Source: Phyllobacteriaceae bacterium
GTDB taxonomy: Bacteria; Pseudomonadota; Alphaproteobacteria; Rhizobiales; Rhizobiaceae
Assembly: GCA_029279965.1 (NCBI GenBank)
Contig: JAJUHJ010000008.1
Span: 1-50,455, forward strand
DNA length: 50,455 bases
Direction: 5' to 3'
In this document: piece after piece, positions 39,712 through 50,374 of the stretch
Layout: each line of letters starts with the position of its first letter
Position numbering within the stretch: position 1 is the stretch's first letter
Translations under genes and position numbers: made by a program
The notes under the pieces: generated by a model
Told to the model about the DNA's origin: nothing
Seen by the model: the letters and a program-made list of their open reading frames with translations, nothing else
The model's database searches: none

Positions 39712-40680
39712 ATGGTCACCGTTCTCGACACCGTTTCCACCAAACCGCGCCCGCGCCATCCGGAAAAGGCGCATCGGCCGGATCAGGAGGTGCTGAGGAA
39801 GCCGGACTGGATACGCGTCAAGGCGCCGACCTCCAGAGGGTATCTGGAAACGCGGGAGATCGTGAAATCGAACAAGCTCGTCACCGTCTGCGAGGAGGCG
39901 GGATGCCCGAATATCGGTGAGTGCTGGGACAAGAAGCACGCCACCTTCATGATCATGGGCGAGATATGCACGCGCGCCTGCGCCTTCTGCAATGTCGCTA
40001 CAGGAATACCCGGACCGCTTGATCCGAACGAGCCTGAGAATGTCGCCAAGGCGGTCCGCGAGATGGGGCTCAATCACGTCGTGATTACCTCCGTCGACCG
40101 TGACGATCTCGGTGATGGCGGCGCGCGGCATTTCGCCGATGTGATTTATGCCATCCGCGCAGCCGCGCCGGGCACGACAATCGAAATCCTCACGCCGGAT
40201 TTCCTGCGCAAGGAAGGCGCGCTTGAGATCGTCGTCGCCGCAAGGCCCGACGTCTTCAATCACAATCTGGAAACTGTTCCGTCCAAATACCTGACGGTAC
40301 GGCCAGGCGCGCGCTATTTTCACTCCGTCCGCCTGTTGCAGCGGGTGAAGGAAATGGATCCGTCGATGTTCACCAAATCCGGCATAATGGTCGGACTTGG
40401 AGAGGAACGTAACGAGGTGCTGCAACTGATGGACGATTTGCGTTCCGCCGATGTCGATTTCATCACCATCGGTCAGTATCTGCAGCCAACGCGCAAGCAC
40501 CACCCGGTCAAGAAGTTCGTCACCCCTGAGGAGTTCAAGTCGTACGAGACCGTCGCCTACGCGAAGGGCTTTCTGATGGTTTCGTCGAGCCCGCTCACGC
40601 GCTCCTCACATCATGCCGGCGAGGACTTCGCCCGGCTTCGCGCCGCTCGCGAGGCGCGCCTTCTGGCAAAATCGGCGTAA
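39712..40680 (+). CDS. lipA: Lipoyl synthase
   Basis: 322 residues. LipA inserts two sulfurs into octanoyl groups on lipoyl domains. The auxiliary iron-sulfur cluster cysteines are Cys60, Cys65 and Cys71 ([12 protein letters not shown]), and the radical-SAM cluster cysteines are Cys86, Cys90 and Cys93 (CTRACAFC). [18 protein letters not shown] near the C-terminus holds the conserved Arg-Ser-Ser. The ATG at 39712 is chosen over the upstream TTG at 39694. Its product modifies PdhB and PdhC encoded just upstream. Followed after 8 bp by ratA. Confidence 0.96.
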   Translation: MVTVLDTVSTKPRPRHPEKAHRPDQEVLRKPDWIRVKAPTSRGYLETREIVKSNKLVTVCEEAGCPNIGECWDKKHATFMIMGEICTRACAFCNVATGIPGPLDPNEPENVAKAVREMGLNHVVITSVDRDDLGDGGARHFADVIYAIRAAAPGTTIEILTPDFLRKEGALEIVVAARPDVFNHNLETVPSKYLTVRPGARYFHSVRLLQRVKEMDPSMFTKSGIMVGLGEERNEVLQLMDDLRSADVDFITIGQYLQPTRKHHPVKKFVTPEEFKSYETVAYAKGFLMVSSSPLTRSSHHAGEDFARLRAAREARLLAKSA

Positions 40681-40688
40681 CCAATCTG

Positions 40689-41147
40689 ATGCCCAGGCAC
40701 GAAACAGTTCGTCGGGTCGGCCACCCGCCCGACCAGATGTTTGCCCTCGTGGCCGACGTTAAATCCTACCCCGAGTTCGTGCCCATGTGCGAGGCGCTCA
40801 CCGTGCGCTCGCGCAAGGAACGCAACGGCGTGACCATGCTGGTGGCCGACATGACCGTGGGGTACAAGGCGATACGAGAGACTTTCACGAGCCAGGTCGT
40901 GCTTAAGCCCGAGGAGCGGGTGATCGACGTACGCTATGTCGACGGCCCATTCCGGTTCCTGCAAAACCGTTGGCGCTTCGATCCCGTGGGCGAGAGCCAG
41001 ACGGACGTTCACTTCTTTATCGAATACGAGTTCAAGAGCCGAATGCTGGGCATGCTGATGGGGGCCATGTTCGACCGCGCCTTCCGCATGTTTTCCGAAG
41101 CCTTTGAAAAGCGGGCAGACGAGATTTACGGCGCGGCGGCATCCTGA
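40689..41147 (+). CDS. RatA/COQ10-type START-domain protein
   Basis: 152 residues, a single START/Bet v 1-like (polyketide cyclase) domain: MFALVADVKSYPEFVPMCEAL, VGYKAIRETFTSQVVL, ALF-like FIEYEFKSRMLGMLMGAMFDRAFRMFSEAFEKRA. Members bind hydrophobic ligands. COQ10 supports ubiquinone function, while E. coli RatA has been described as a toxin acting on ribosome association. In alphaproteobacteria the gene commonly follows lipA. The last 22 bp overlap the end of pncC on the other strand. Confidence 0.88.
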   Translation: MPRHETVRRVGHPPDQMFALVADVKSYPEFVPMCEALTVRSRKERNGVTMLVADMTVGYKAIRETFTSQVVLKPEERVIDVRYVDGPFRFLQNRWRFDPVGESQTDVHFFIEYEFKSRMLGMLMGAMFDRAFRMFSEAFEKRADEIYGAAAS

Positions 41148-41626
41148 ACGGCATTCAGCAGCAGCCGAAGCGCGGTCATCACGCTGTCACGTCGCACGAT
41201 GGCGCGATCACCGGCAGAAAAGATATGCTTTTGCGCATGCGGCTCATCGTTTTTGACAGCGATGCCAAACCAGACGAGGCCCACCGGCTTTTCAGCCGTG
41301 CCGCCGCCGGGTCCGGCAACACCCGTGATGGAAACGGCGACGTCGGCGTGTGAATGCGCCAGTGCCCCCGCTGCCATCTCCCGTGCTGTTTCCGCCGAGA
41401 CCGCACCATACCGGTCGAGCGTTTCGGGCGAAACGCCCAGCATTTCGTTCTTTGCTTCATTCGAATAGGTGACAAAGCCGCGCTCCAGCACGTTGGAGGC
41501 CCCGGCAAGATCCGTTATGGCTGCGCTCACCATGCCGCCGGTACACGATTCGGCCGTTGCGATCTTCAAGCCCCGATCTTGAAAGGCGCGCAGCACCTTG
41601 GCCGCAAGAATTTCGACATCGCTCAT
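41126..41626 (-). CDS. pncC: Nicotinamide-nucleotide amidohydrolase PncC (CinA C-terminal domain)
   Basis: 166 residues, standing alone without the CinA N-terminal domain. AESCTGG holds Ser27, and FVTYSNEAKNEMLGV gives Tyr54 and Lys59, matching the Ser-Tyr-Lys set of the family; SITGVAGPGGGTAEKPVGLVWFG is the other signature. It deamidates NMN in pyridine nucleotide recycling. The gene is 15 bp after ispDF and convergent with ratA, with a 22-bp overlap of the coding ends. Confidence 0.92.
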   Translation of the reverse strand: MSDVEILAAKVLRAFQDRGLKIATAESCTGGMVSAAITDLAGASNVLERGFVTYSNEAKNEMLGVSPETLDRYGAVSAETAREMAAGALAHSHADVAVSITGVAGPGGGTAEKPVGLVWFGIAVKNDEPHAQKHIFSAGDRAIVRRDSVMTALRLLLNAVQDAAAP

Positions 41627-41641
41627 GACAAGCCTCTGAAA

Positions 41642-42877
41642 TCAGCCGGATGGTGAGGCAACATAGACAACTGTAGCGGTTGCAATGGCGGCAATCCCCT
41701 CCGCGCGTCCGAGAAATCCAAGGCCCTCATTTGTGGTTGCCTTGACGGAAACGCGATCGGAAGAAAGTTGCAGCATGTCGGAAAGTTCCGCCAGCATCGC
41801 ATCGCGGTGGGGACCGATCTTCGGTGCCTCGCAAATAAGGGTGATGTCCACATTTGTGATACTGCCGCCGCGGGCCATCACCTGTTCCACCGCATGTTCC
41901 ACGAAAATGCGCGATCGGACGCCCTTCCATTGCGGGTCTGAGGGCGGAAAATGTGTGCCGATATCCCCCGCGCTGCAGGTCGCCAGCAGAGCATCCGTCA
42001 GCGCGTGCAGGCCCACATCGGCGTCCGAATGGCCCGTAAGCCCTTTGGTGTGAGGAATCTCTATGCCACACAGCGCAACGTGGTCGCCCGCACCGAAAGC
42101 ATGTACATCGTAGCCATTGCCGGTTCGTACATCCGGAAAATCAGTCCGCATATTTCCTCCCAGGCGGTGGTCGGCAAGAGCGATGTCGCGCGCCCATGTC
42201 AGCTTAATGTTCTCCGGCGAGCCCTGGACGAGGCGCACAGGCATGCCGGCCCATTCTGCAATGGCCGCGTCGTCTGTAAAATCGTGGCGTCCGGCCCGGG
42301 CGGCATTTTCGTGAGCGGCGAGAATGGGATGAAAGGGAAAGCCCTGCGGCGTTTGGGCGGCGAACAGGCCCGTTCGGGGTACGGTGGCCTCGACCTGCAT
42401 ATCCTTCCCCGCCCGCTTGAGGGTATCCGAAACCGGAACGGTGGGCAGGGCGCCTTGCTCCGCGCTCACCGTTTCGATCACCCGATCGATCAATGCGCTG
42501 TCCAGGAATGGCCGCACCCCATCGTGAATGAGCACTATTTCAGGATTTAGCTCATCCAGTGCCTTAAGCGCCCGGAGCGTAGACTCTTGCCGCGACGCGC
42601 CGCCCGGAACAGCGATGATCGGGCGATCGAATCCTGCGCATGATTTCGCAAAAAGATCATCGTCGTCGGGATGAATGGCGACGGCGATCGCATCCACACG
42701 CGGATGCCCGCAGAAAGCTTCGAGTGTGCGGCGGATCACTGGTTTCCCGCCGATCAGACGGTACTGTTTCGGGCCATCAACGGGCGACCCGGCCCTTTCA
42801 CCACGCCCAGCCGCCACGATCACCACCGCGACCTTGCATTCGCGAGAGGTCAAATTCTGTTCAGGAAGCGTTTTCAT
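41642..42877 (-). CDS. ispDF: Bifunctional IspD/IspF of the MEP isoprenoid pathway
   Basis: 411 residues. The IspD half (about 17-235) has [13 protein letters not shown] and [31 protein letters not shown]-like [10 protein letters not shown], and [14 protein letters not shown]. The IspF half (about 248-408) has [56 protein letters not shown], and [18 protein letters not shown]. These cover two non-consecutive steps (MEP cytidylyl transfer and cyclodiphosphate formation); the fusion is typical for alphaproteobacteria. Starts at 42877, 42889 and 42919 are possible and none has a strong ribosome site. Confidence 0.94.
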   Translation of the reverse strand: MKTLPEQNLTSRECKVAVVIVAAGRGERAGSPVDGPKQYRLIGGKPVIRRTLEAFCGHPRVDAIAVAIHPDDDDLFAKSCAGFDRPIIAVPGGASRQESTLRALKALDELNPEIVLIHDGVRPFLDSALIDRVIETVSAEQGALPTVPVSDTLKRAGKDMQVEATVPRTGLFAAQTPQGFPFHPILAAHENAARAGRHDFTDDAAIAEWAGMPVRLVQGSPENIKLTWARDIALADHRLGGNMRTDFPDVRTGNGYDVHAFGAGDHVALCGIEIPHTKGLTGHSDADVGLHALTDALLATCSAGDIGTHFPPSDPQWKGVRSRIFVEHAVEQVMARGGSITNVDITLICEAPKIGPHRDAMLAELSDMLQLSSDRVSVKATTNEGLGFLGRAEGIAAIATATVVYVASPSG

Positions 42878-43001
42878 GGCGGAAGGCATAATCACCCGTT
42901 GGAAGAAATGCCAATGCATTTCTCGTTTGCACGCGAAAACACCGTTGCGCAGCATATTCAATTTGTCTAGAAGTTGGGCATCAATAAAAGGTGCCCTATT
43001 T

Positions 43002-44021
43002 TTGAGCATTAATTCCCTTCATGGATTGGCGCATCCGCTGACGGTGGGGTCAGTGGTTCTGCGCAACCGCGTTTTTCTGGCGCCAATGTCTGGTGTGACG
43101 GATCTGCCGTTTCGCTCGCGTGCGTACGCTCACGGCGCCGGCCTGGTCGTTTCGGAGATGGTGGCGAGCGGAGAACTGGCCAAGGGCAGGGGAGACAGCA
43201 CCCGGCGCATAAGCCGGCCGGATATAGATGTTCATATGGTGCAGATTGCCGGGCGTGACGCGCGCTGGATGTCCGAGGCGGCCCGCATAGCGGCGGATGA
43301 AGGGGCCGATATCATCGACATCAATATGGGTTGCCCGGCCAAGAAGGTCACGGGCGGCTATTCGGGTTCTGCGCTGATGCGCGAGCCGAAACATGCGTTG
43401 TCGCTGATCGAGGCGGTGGTGAACACGGTCAACGTTCCCGTGACGGTCAAGATGCGGCTTGGCTGGGATGAGGATTGCATGAACGCACCGGCCATTGCGC
43501 GCAGCGCGGAAGAAGCGGGCGTTGCAATGGTGACGGTGCATGGCCGCACGCGTTGCCAATTCTACAAGGGCAGGGCCGACTGGCGTGCCATCGCCCGGGT
43601 GAAGCAGGCGGTCTCTATCCCGGTGGTCGCCAATGGCGATGGTGATGGTCCCGCCGAAGCCTTGGCCATGCTCGACCGTTCCGGCGCTGATGCGGTGATG
43701 ATCGGGCGCGCCCATTATGGCGCGCCATGGAAGGCAGGGTCTCTCGCCCATTTTGCAGCCGGAAGCGAAGCCCCCGGTGTGCCGGACGCTCGCGGCATCG
43801 CCGATTACGTGGTCGCCCATTACGAGGACATGCTCTCCCATTACGGCGCGGCGCAGGGAGTGCGTCATGCGCGCAAGCATCTGGGGTGGTACATGGAGCG
43901 CAACGGCATCACGAATACGGATGTCCGCCGGGCGGTCATGACAGAAACGAACCCGCAAAAGGTTGTTCTCCTGCTGCGGAGCGCCTTTGAGCAATCGAAC
44001 CGCTGTGAACTCGCCGCATGA
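43002..44021 (+). CDS. dusB: tRNA-dihydrouridine synthase DusB (NifR3-like)
   Basis: About 339 residues. FMN-dependent reductase of tRNA uridines: [38 protein letters not shown] (catalytic Cys), [32 protein letters not shown] and VVANGDG. No ATG lies in frame near the conserved start. A TTG at 43002 with AAAGGTG 8 nt upstream is taken as the start; the frame stays open to 42675 inside ispDF, which is shadow. In rhizobia this gene (nifR3) heads the ntrBC operon. Its stop overlaps ntrB by 4 bp. Confidence 0.92.
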   Translation: MSINSLHGLAHPLTVGSVVLRNRVFLAPMSGVTDLPFRSRAYAHGAGLVVSEMVASGELAKGRGDSTRRISRPDIDVHMVQIAGRDARWMSEAARIAADEGADIIDINMGCPAKKVTGGYSGSALMREPKHALSLIEAVVNTVNVPVTVKMRLGWDEDCMNAPAIARSAEEAGVAMVTVHGRTRCQFYKGRADWRAIARVKQAVSIPVVANGDGDGPAEALAMLDRSGADAVMIGRAHYGAPWKAGSLAHFAAGSEAPGVPDARGIADYVVAHYEDMLSHYGAAQGVRHARKHLGWYMERNGITNTDVRRAVMTETNPQKVVLLLRSAFEQSNRCELAA

Positions 44022-45160
44022 GCCTGGAGCTTCCCATCCGCCGAGGCGGAGTCGATGTTGCGCAACTTGCCATCAACGCAATCGGACATCCCGTTGTCAT
44101 GGTGGACGGCGAAGGATTCTTTACCTTCGCCAATGCCGCGGCCGAAAATTTCTTTCGATTGAGCGCAACCATGCTGGCGCGCAACAGGCTGGCTGATTTC
44201 GTGCCTTTCGGAAGTCCGTTGCTTACGCTTGTCGATCAGGTGCGGGAACGTCGCGCTGCCTTTAACGAATATCGCGTGGACATCTCCTCGCCGCGTCTTG
44301 GAGACGGCAAGATCGTCGATATCTATGTGGCGCCGGTATCCGAATATCCCGGATCGGCCGTTATCCTGCTGCAGGAACGCTCCATGGCGGAAAAGATCGA
44401 TCGCCAGATGACGCATCGTGGCGCCGCCCGTTCCGTGACGGGGCTTGCTGCGATGCTGGCGCACGAGATCAAAAACCCCCTGTCAGGCATACGCGGCGCA
44501 GCACAGCTTCTCGAGCACGTCGTCACCGATGAGGACCGTGCGCTGGCGCGCCTCATTACCGAGGAGACAGACCGCATCGTGGCGCTCGTGGACCGCATGG
44601 AAGTGTTTTCGGATGAGCGCCCGGTCGACCGGGAGCCGGTCAACATTCATGTCGTGCTGGGGCACGTGAAGGCGCTCGCGGAAAATGGTTTCGCACGGAA
44701 CATCACCATTACCGAAGACTATGATCCCTCGCTGCCGCCAATTCTCGCGAACCGCGACCAGCTCGTTCAAGTGTTCTTGAATATCGTGAAGAATGCAGCA
44801 GAAGCCATTGGAAAAGAACGCGGAGGTGAGATCAGGCTTTCCACCGCGTTCCGCCCTGGTATTCGCTTTTCCGTGCCCGGAGCACGTGAGCGTGTGTCGT
44901 TGCCGATGGAGTTTTGCGTGCATGATGACGGGCCGGGCGTGCCAGAAGACATTCGGGCGATCATCTTCGATCCCTTCATTACGACAAAGCAGAACGGCTC
45001 CGGGCTGGGACTTGCGCTGGTTGCCAAGATCGTGGGAGCGCATGGGGGCATCATCGAGTGCGAGTCTTCTTCTCACGGCACCACCTTTCGCATTCTCATG
45101 CCGGCTTGGCGCGGCCCGACCAGCGATAATCAAGTGCAGATGACGGACGAAAGAGCATGA
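44018..45160 (+). CDS. ntrB: Nitrogen regulation sensor histidine kinase NtrB
   Basis: 380 residues, soluble. An N-terminal PAS-type domain (about 15-120) precedes the dimerisation/phosphotransfer helix with His149 ([20 protein letters not shown]). The ATP-binding domain follows ([11 protein letters not shown]-box; HDDGPGVP G1; [19 protein letters not shown]2). NtrB phosphorylates or dephosphorylates NtrC under PII control. It overlaps both neighbours by ATGA junctions (44018-44021, 45157-45160), tight translational coupling. Confidence 0.96.
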   Translation: MSLELPIRRGGVDVAQLAINAIGHPVVMVDGEGFFTFANAAAENFFRLSATMLARNRLADFVPFGSPLLTLVDQVRERRAAFNEYRVDISSPRLGDGKIVDIYVAPVSEYPGSAVILLQERSMAEKIDRQMTHRGAARSVTGLAAMLAHEIKNPLSGIRGAAQLLEHVVTDEDRALARLITEETDRIVALVDRMEVFSDERPVDREPVNIHVVLGHVKALAENGFARNITITEDYDPSLPPILANRDQLVQVFLNIVKNAAEAIGKERGGEIRLSTAFRPGIRFSVPGARERVSLPMEFCVHDDGPGVPEDIRAIIFDPFITTKQNGSGLGLALVAKIVGAHGGIIECESSSHGTTFRILMPAWRGPTSDNQVQMTDERA

Positions 45161-46623
45161 ACGCGCCGGGCGATATCCTCGTGGCCGATGATGATGCGGC
45201 CATCCGGACGGTTCTCAACCAGGCGCTATCGCGTGTCGGCCATCGGGTCCGCGTCACCTCAAATGCCGCCACGTTGTGGCGCTGGGTATCGTCGGGCGAA
45301 GGTGATCTGGTGATCACAGATGTTGTCATGCCGGATGAGAACGCATTCGATATGTTGCCGCGCATGCAAAGGGCTCGTCCCGACCTGCCGGTGATCGTCA
45401 TGAGTGCACAGAACACATTTATGACGGCGATCCGCGCGTCCGAGGTCGGGGCGTACGAGTATCTGCCCAAGCCGTTCGATCTTGCGGAACTCCTCAGCAT
45501 TGTGGGACGCGCGCTTGCGGAACCGCGCCGGAAGCCTGCCGAAGCGCGCGCGAACGAGACGCACGATTCGATGCCGCTGATCGGTCGATCTCCTGCCATG
45601 CAGGAGATTTATCGGATGCTTGCGCGTATGATGCAGACGGACCTTACCGTCATGATCAGCGGAGAGTCTGGCACGGGCAAGGAACTCGTGGCGCGTGCGC
45701 TGCATGATTTCGGCCGCCGCCGCGGTGGAGCGTTCGTGGCCATCAACATGGCAGCGATCCCTCGCGACCTGATCGAATCGGAGCTGTTCGGCCACGAGAA
45801 AGGGGCGTTTACCGGCGCACAGCACCGCTCGTCCGGACGCTTCGAACAAGCCGAGGGCGGCACGCTCTTCCTCGATGAGATCGGCGATATGCCAATGGAG
45901 GCACAGACGCGGCTTCTGCGCGTGCTCCAGCAGGGCGAGTACACCACCGTTGGCGGCCGCACTCCGATCAAAACGGATGTGCGGATTGTGGCTGCCACCA
46001 ACAAGGACCTGCGGGCTCTCATCAATCAAGGGCTTTTCCGCGAAGATCTGTTCTATCGGCTAAATGTGGTGCCGCTGCGTTTGCCGCCCTTGCGCGAGCG
46101 CGCGGAGGATATTCCAGATCTCGTTCGCCACTTTTTTGTCGAGGCAGAACGCGAGGGACTTCAGGCCAAGCGGATCGCCAGGGGCGGACTCGATGCCATG
46201 ATACAGTATTCATGGCCCGGCAATGTGCGAGAGCTCGAGAATCTGGTGCGCCGGCTGGCCGCGCTTTATCCGCAGGACGAGATATCCGAGGAGATCATCC
46301 TAAACGAGCTTTACGGCAACACATCGAGCTCGAATCATTCGCCCAGCGAAAGCGATATCCGCGAAATGCCGCTCGGACAGGCGGTTGAACAGTATCTCCA
46401 ACGCTATTTTCGAGGATTCGGTAATGATTTGCCGCCGCAAGGGCTCTATCATCGCATATTGGCAGAGGTAGAGCATCCGCTGCTGCTGGCGGCACTCGCG
46501 GCGACCCAGGGCAACCAGATCCGCGCCGCCGAACTTCTGGGCGTGAACCGCAATACCTTGCGCAAGAAGATCCGCGAATTGGGGATCGACATCTACAGGA
46601 CGACCCGTCATCCTTCGCGCTGA
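45157..46623 (+). CDS. ntrC: Nitrogen regulation response regulator NtrC
   Basis: 488 residues. Receiver domain (1-122) with phosphoacceptor Asp55 (VITDVVMPD), sigma-54 AAA+ domain with Walker A GESGTGKE (169-176) and the sigma-54-contacting GAFTGA loop (216-221), and a C-terminal Fis-type helix-turn-helix (about 443-485, [24 protein letters not shown]). It activates nitrogen-assimilation promoters with sigma-54. The stop is 117 bp before ntrY. Confidence 0.97.
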   Translation: MNAPGDILVADDDAAIRTVLNQALSRVGHRVRVTSNAATLWRWVSSGEGDLVITDVVMPDENAFDMLPRMQRARPDLPVIVMSAQNTFMTAIRASEVGAYEYLPKPFDLAELLSIVGRALAEPRRKPAEARANETHDSMPLIGRSPAMQEIYRMLARMMQTDLTVMISGESGTGKELVARALHDFGRRRGGAFVAINMAAIPRDLIESELFGHEKGAFTGAQHRSSGRFEQAEGGTLFLDEIGDMPMEAQTRLLRVLQQGEYTTVGGRTPIKTDVRIVAATNKDLRALINQGLFREDLFYRLNVVPLRLPPLRERAEDIPDLVRHFFVEAEREGLQAKRIARGGLDAMIQYSWPGNVRELENLVRRLAALYPQDEISEEIILNELYGNTSSSNHSPSESDIREMPLGQAVEQYLQRYFRGFGNDLPPQGLYHRILAEVEHPLLLAALAATQGNQIRAAELLGVNRNTLRKKIRELGIDIYRTTRHPSR

Positions 46624-46699
46624 CTGAGGGTGTTGCTTTCCACGTCTCGTATTTTCCGCGCTGGTCCCCTATAAGGTCGTTGCAAAATCGCCACATTGT

Positions 46700-46715
46700 G
46701 TTGCATCTCTGCAAC
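46700..46715. promoter_or_regulatory. GTTGCA palindrome between ntrC and ntrY
   Basis: GTTGCA (46700-46705), TCTC, TGCAAC (46710-46715), with a further GTTGCA at 46679-46684. It lies about 25 bp before ntrY in the 117-bp gap, where a ntrY promoter or operator would be expected. The sequence alone does not say which protein would bind. Confidence 0.4.
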
Positions 46716-46740
46716 GTGCCGTGCGACCGGGTGAATCGGG

Positions 46741-49023
46741 ATGAACACGCAGACACATGCCGTGGCCTCGGAACAGGCCTACAAACAGCATGCGCCGGGG
46801 GAAGGGCGTCGACTCATGGCTCTGCCGGGCATTGTGGCAGCGGCCGGCGCGTTGCTGACGGCGGCAATTTCCTTTGCCGTCCTACTGGGTCTTACGCCGC
46901 TCGCACCGGACGCGACAATGACGCTCGCGTTGATCGGAATCAATATCGTCTTCGTACTGGTGCTTCTCGGCCTGATCGGCATTGAGGCCCATCGAATTTA
47001 TACCGCGCGCAAGGGGGAGAAGGCGGCGTCTCGCCTGCATGTCCGCATCGTCGCCATGTTCTCGCTCATGGCGGCGATTCCGGCCATTCTGGTCGCCGTG
47101 GTCGCCTCCATCACGCTCGACCTTGGCCTTGATCGCTGGTTCGAACTGCGGACTCGCGTCATCGTCCAATCTTCACTGTCGATCGCCGATGCTTATGTGC
47201 AGCAGAATGCGCAGACACTGCAGGGGACGACGCTGTCCATGGCGATCGACCTTGACCGGCTTCGCACCCTTTACAATCTGGACCGCGCCGGCTTTCGTCA
47301 GGTCCTCACGCAGCAAACGCTTGGACGCGGACTGACCCATGCCTTGCTCATCCGCGCCGACGAGTCGGTAATTATGGCTGCCGATGTGCCGCGAGGGGGG
47401 CAAATTCCGGCCCCGCGTGAAGGTGTTCTAGCGGACGCTGCCGAAGGGCATTCGATTCTGTTCAACCTGCCGCCAGGGAATCTGATCGCCGCAGTTGTCA
47501 AACTCCGGGAAATTCCGGATGCCTATCTTTACACGTTGCGTGAACTCGATCCGGAAGTCATCAAGGCGCAGCGCCTCGTCGCATCCAATGCCGACGAATA
47601 CCGCTCTCTGGAAGGGAATCGCTTCAACACACAGGTGGCTTTTGCGCTGCTGTATCTTGTCGTCACGCTTGCCATCGTCCTGGCCGCAATCTGGACCGGC
47701 ATTGCCGTTGCGGACCGGCTGGTGCGGCCAATCCGCCAGCTAATCGGCGCGGCGGGCGCTGTTTCGACGGGCAATCTGGATGTTGCCGTGCCCGTGCGCC
47801 GCTCCGATGGAGATGTCGCCTCTCTTGGCGACACGTTCAACAAGATGACCTTGCAGCTCAAGACGCAGCGCGACCAGCTCATTTCCGCCCGTGACATGAT
47901 AGATGAGCGCCGGCGCTTCACCGAAGCGGTCTTGTCCGGCGTGACGGCGGGCGTGATCGGTGTGGACGCTCAGGGTGTGGTCTCCATTGTCAACCGGTCG
48001 GCCGAAACCATGCTCGCCATACGGGCAGGGGAGGTGTTGGGCAAGAATCTCTCTTCTGTCCTCCCACGGATCGGTGGGGTTTTCGAGGTGGGGCGCACGT
48101 CCGGCCGGCAAGTCTACCGCGATCAGGTTACCTTCTATCGCGGCGGCGCAGAGCGGACCTTCAACATCCAGATTACCACGGAGGAAAGCGTCGGCGAGAC
48201 GGAAGAGCGGTCCTATGTGGTCACGGTCGACGATATCACGGACCTGGTGCAGGCGCAGCGTTCCACGGCTTGGGCCGATGTAGCGCGCCGCATTGCTCAC
48301 GAGATCAAGAACCCGCTGACGCCGATCCAGCTTTCGGCAGAACGGATCCGCAGGCGGTACGGCAAGGTGATCACCGAGGACCGGGAGGTTTTCGATCAAT
48401 GCACGGACACCATTATCCGGCAGGTGGGCGATATCGGCCGTATGGTGGACGAGTTTTCCGCCTTCGCGCGGATGCCCAAGCCAGACATGCAGCAACTTGA
48501 TTTGCGTCTGCCATTGCGGGAGGCTTCCTTCCTTATCGAAGTAAGCCGCCATGACATCCGCATTGAAAACGACCTTGGCGAGAAGCCGCTGACGGGCCAC
48601 TTTGACACGCGCCTGATGAGCCAGGCTTTCGGCAATCTCATCAAGAACGCATCAGAGGCGATCGACGCGGCCGCGCGTGGTGGAGCGGAGCAGCGCGAGG
48701 GGGTAATCAGAATATCGGCACGCCGGATCGATGACGAGATCGAGGTTCTGGTGATGGACAATGGCAAGGGTTTGCCGCGGGACAACCGTCAGAGGCTTCT
48801 GGAGCCTTACATGACAACGCGCGAAAAGGGCACGGGGCTGGGTCTGGCCATCGTCAAGAAAATCATTGAGGATCACGGTGGCCGGCTGGAACTGCACGAC
48901 GCGCCGGCAGGTTTCCATGGCGGTATCGGCGCTATGGTACGGTTGCTTTTGCCGGCTCTTTCATCTGAGGCAGGAGGGGGCAATCCTGTAGAAGCAATGG
49001 AAAAGGTCGATAATGGCGTCTGA
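46741..49023 (+). CDS. ntrY: Nitrogen regulation sensor histidine kinase NtrY
   Basis: 760 residues. Membrane helices at about 30-50, 62-82, 102-122 and 300-321; a large periplasmic sensing part lies between the third and fourth. HAMP (about 322-376), PAS (about 390-500) and the kinase core with His520 ([18 protein letters not shown]), N-box NLIKNASEAI and G boxes DNGKGLP and GTGLGLAIVKKI follow. NtrY pairs with NtrX in nitrogen and redox responses of alphaproteobacteria. The end overlaps the ntrX start by 11 bp. Confidence 0.96.
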   Translation: MNTQTHAVASEQAYKQHAPGEGRRLMALPGIVAAAGALLTAAISFAVLLGLTPLAPDATMTLALIGINIVFVLVLLGLIGIEAHRIYTARKGEKAASRLHVRIVAMFSLMAAIPAILVAVVASITLDLGLDRWFELRTRVIVQSSLSIADAYVQQNAQTLQGTTLSMAIDLDRLRTLYNLDRAGFRQVLTQQTLGRGLTHALLIRADESVIMAADVPRGGQIPAPREGVLADAAEGHSILFNLPPGNLIAAVVKLREIPDAYLYTLRELDPEVIKAQRLVASNADEYRSLEGNRFNTQVAFALLYLVVTLAIVLAAIWTGIAVADRLVRPIRQLIGAAGAVSTGNLDVAVPVRRSDGDVASLGDTFNKMTLQLKTQRDQLISARDMIDERRRFTEAVLSGVTAGVIGVDAQGVVSIVNRSAETMLAIRAGEVLGKNLSSVLPRIGGVFEVGRTSGRQVYRDQVTFYRGGAERTFNIQITTEESVGETEERSYVVTVDDITDLVQAQRSTAWADVARRIAHEIKNPLTPIQLSAERIRRRYGKVITEDREVFDQCTDTIIRQVGDIGRMVDEFSAFARMPKPDMQQLDLRLPLREASFLIEVSRHDIRIENDLGEKPLTGHFDTRLMSQAFGNLIKNASEAIDAAARGGAEQREGVIRISARRIDDEIEVLVMDNGKGLPRDNRQRLLEPYMTTREKGTGLGLAIVKKIIEDHGGRLELHDAPAGFHGGIGAMVRLLLPALSSEAGGGNPVEAMEKVDNGV

Positions 49024-50374
49024 CATACTGGTCATCGACGATGAGGAGGATATCCGCGAGCTGGTCGCCGGCATTCTGTGCGACGAGGGACACGAGGCAC
49101 GCACTGCCGGTAGCAGCGACGCTGCATTGGCCGCTATAGCCGAACGGGTGCCGCGCCTGGTGCTGCTGGATATCTGGCTGCAGGGCTCCACCCTGGACGG
49201 CATGTCGCTGCTCGATAAGATCAAGGAGATGCACCCGGATTTGCCCGTGGTCATGATCTCCGGCCACGGCACGGTGGAAACAGCCGTCTCGGCCATCAAG
49301 CGCGGGGCTTATGATTTTATCGAAAAGCCGTTTAAGGCCGATCGACTCATTCTGATCTGCGAGCGTGCGTTGGAGACCTCTAAGCTTAAGCGCGAGGTTC
49401 TGGATCTGAAGAAGCGGAGCGGTGAAACCTTCGATCTCGTGGGCAATTCGCCGGCCATCAACCAGTTGCGCCAGGCAATCGAGCGCATTGCGCCGACAAA
49501 CAGCCGTGTGATGCTGATCGGCCCGTCCGGTTCAGGAAAGGAACTGGCCGCCCGCGCCATGCATGCGCTGTCGATGCGCGCGAATGCTCCCTTTGTGTCA
49601 GTCAATGCGGCCTCCATCACGCCCGAGCGTATGGAAATCGAACTTTTCGGCACCGAATCGAATGGCGGGGAGCGCAAGGTTGGCGCGTTGGAAGAGGCGC
49701 ATCGCGGCACGCTCTACCTTGATGAGGTGGCGGACATGCCGCGTGAGACGCAAGCTAAGATCTTGCGCGTCCTGGTCGACCAACAGTTCGAGCGGGTAGG
49801 GGGCACGAAACGCGTCAAGGTGGATGTTCGCATCATTTCCTCCACGGCACGCAACCTGGAAGGAATGATTGCCGATGGACGTTTTCGTGAGGATCTTTAC
49901 CATCGTCTGGCCGTCGTTCCCGTAACCGTGCCGGCCCTTTCGGAGCGGCGCGAGGATATTCCGCTTCTGGTGCAGCACTTCATGCATCAGATCACGACCC
50001 AGGTGGGCATCAAGGCTCGGCGTCTGGGCGAGGATGCCATGGCCGTGCTTCAGGCCCATGACTGGCCGGGCAACATCCGCCAGTTGCGCAACAATGTTGA
50101 ACGCTTGATGATCCTCACACGGGGTGACGATGGCGACGCACCCATCACGGCGGACCTGCTCCCCGCCGAGATCGGCGATGTCATGCCGCGCGTGCCCACC
50201 CAGTCGGACCAGCACATTATGGCGCTGCCTTTGCGTGAAGCACGCGAAATGTTTGAGAAGGAATATCTTTTAGCGCAGATCAACCGCTTCGGCGGCAATA
50301 TCTCGCGTACTGCTGAATTCATCGGTATGGAACGCTCGGCTCTTCACCGCAAGCTGAAGTCGCTGGGTGTATGA
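49013..50374 (+). CDS. ntrX: Nitrogen assimilation response regulator NtrX
   Basis: 453 residues. Receiver (1-122, Asp53 in LLDIWLQGS), AAA+ domain with Walker A GPSGSGKE (170-177), and a C-terminal Fis-type helix-turn-helix (about 425-452, GNISRTAEFIGMERSALHRKLKSL). The position of the GAFTGA loop instead reads GTESNGGERKVG (213-224), so it probably does not activate sigma-54 in the usual way, as known for NtrX. The ATG at 49013 overlaps ntrY. The 81 bp after the stop to the window end show no gene. Confidence 0.96.
   Translation: MASDILVIDDEEDIRELVAGILCDEGHEARTAGSSDAALAAIAERVPRLVLLDIWLQGSTLDGMSLLDKIKEMHPDLPVVMISGHGTVETAVSAIKRGAYDFIEKPFKADRLILICERALETSKLKREVLDLKKRSGETFDLVGNSPAINQLRQAIERIAPTNSRVMLIGPSGSGKELAARAMHALSMRANAPFVSVNAASITPERMEIELFGTESNGGERKVGALEEAHRGTLYLDEVADMPRETQAKILRVLVDQQFERVGGTKRVKVDVRIISSTARNLEGMIADGRFREDLYHRLAVVPVTVPALSERREDIPLLVQHFMHQITTQVGIKARRLGEDAMAVLQAHDWPGNIRQLRNNVERLMILTRGDDGDAPITADLLPAEIGDVMPRVPTQSDQHIMALPLREAREMFEKEYLLAQINRFGGNISRTAEFIGMERSALHRKLKSLGV

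Noticed and set aside
41642-42877. ispD and ispF joined by a sequencing error
   Set aside because: A natural IspDF fusion is common in alphaproteobacteria and both halves are complete.
42675-43001. N-terminal extension of dusB from an ATG at 42675
   Set aside because: It would overlap ispDF on the other strand by about 200 bp with no homology; the TTG at 43002 has a ribosome site.
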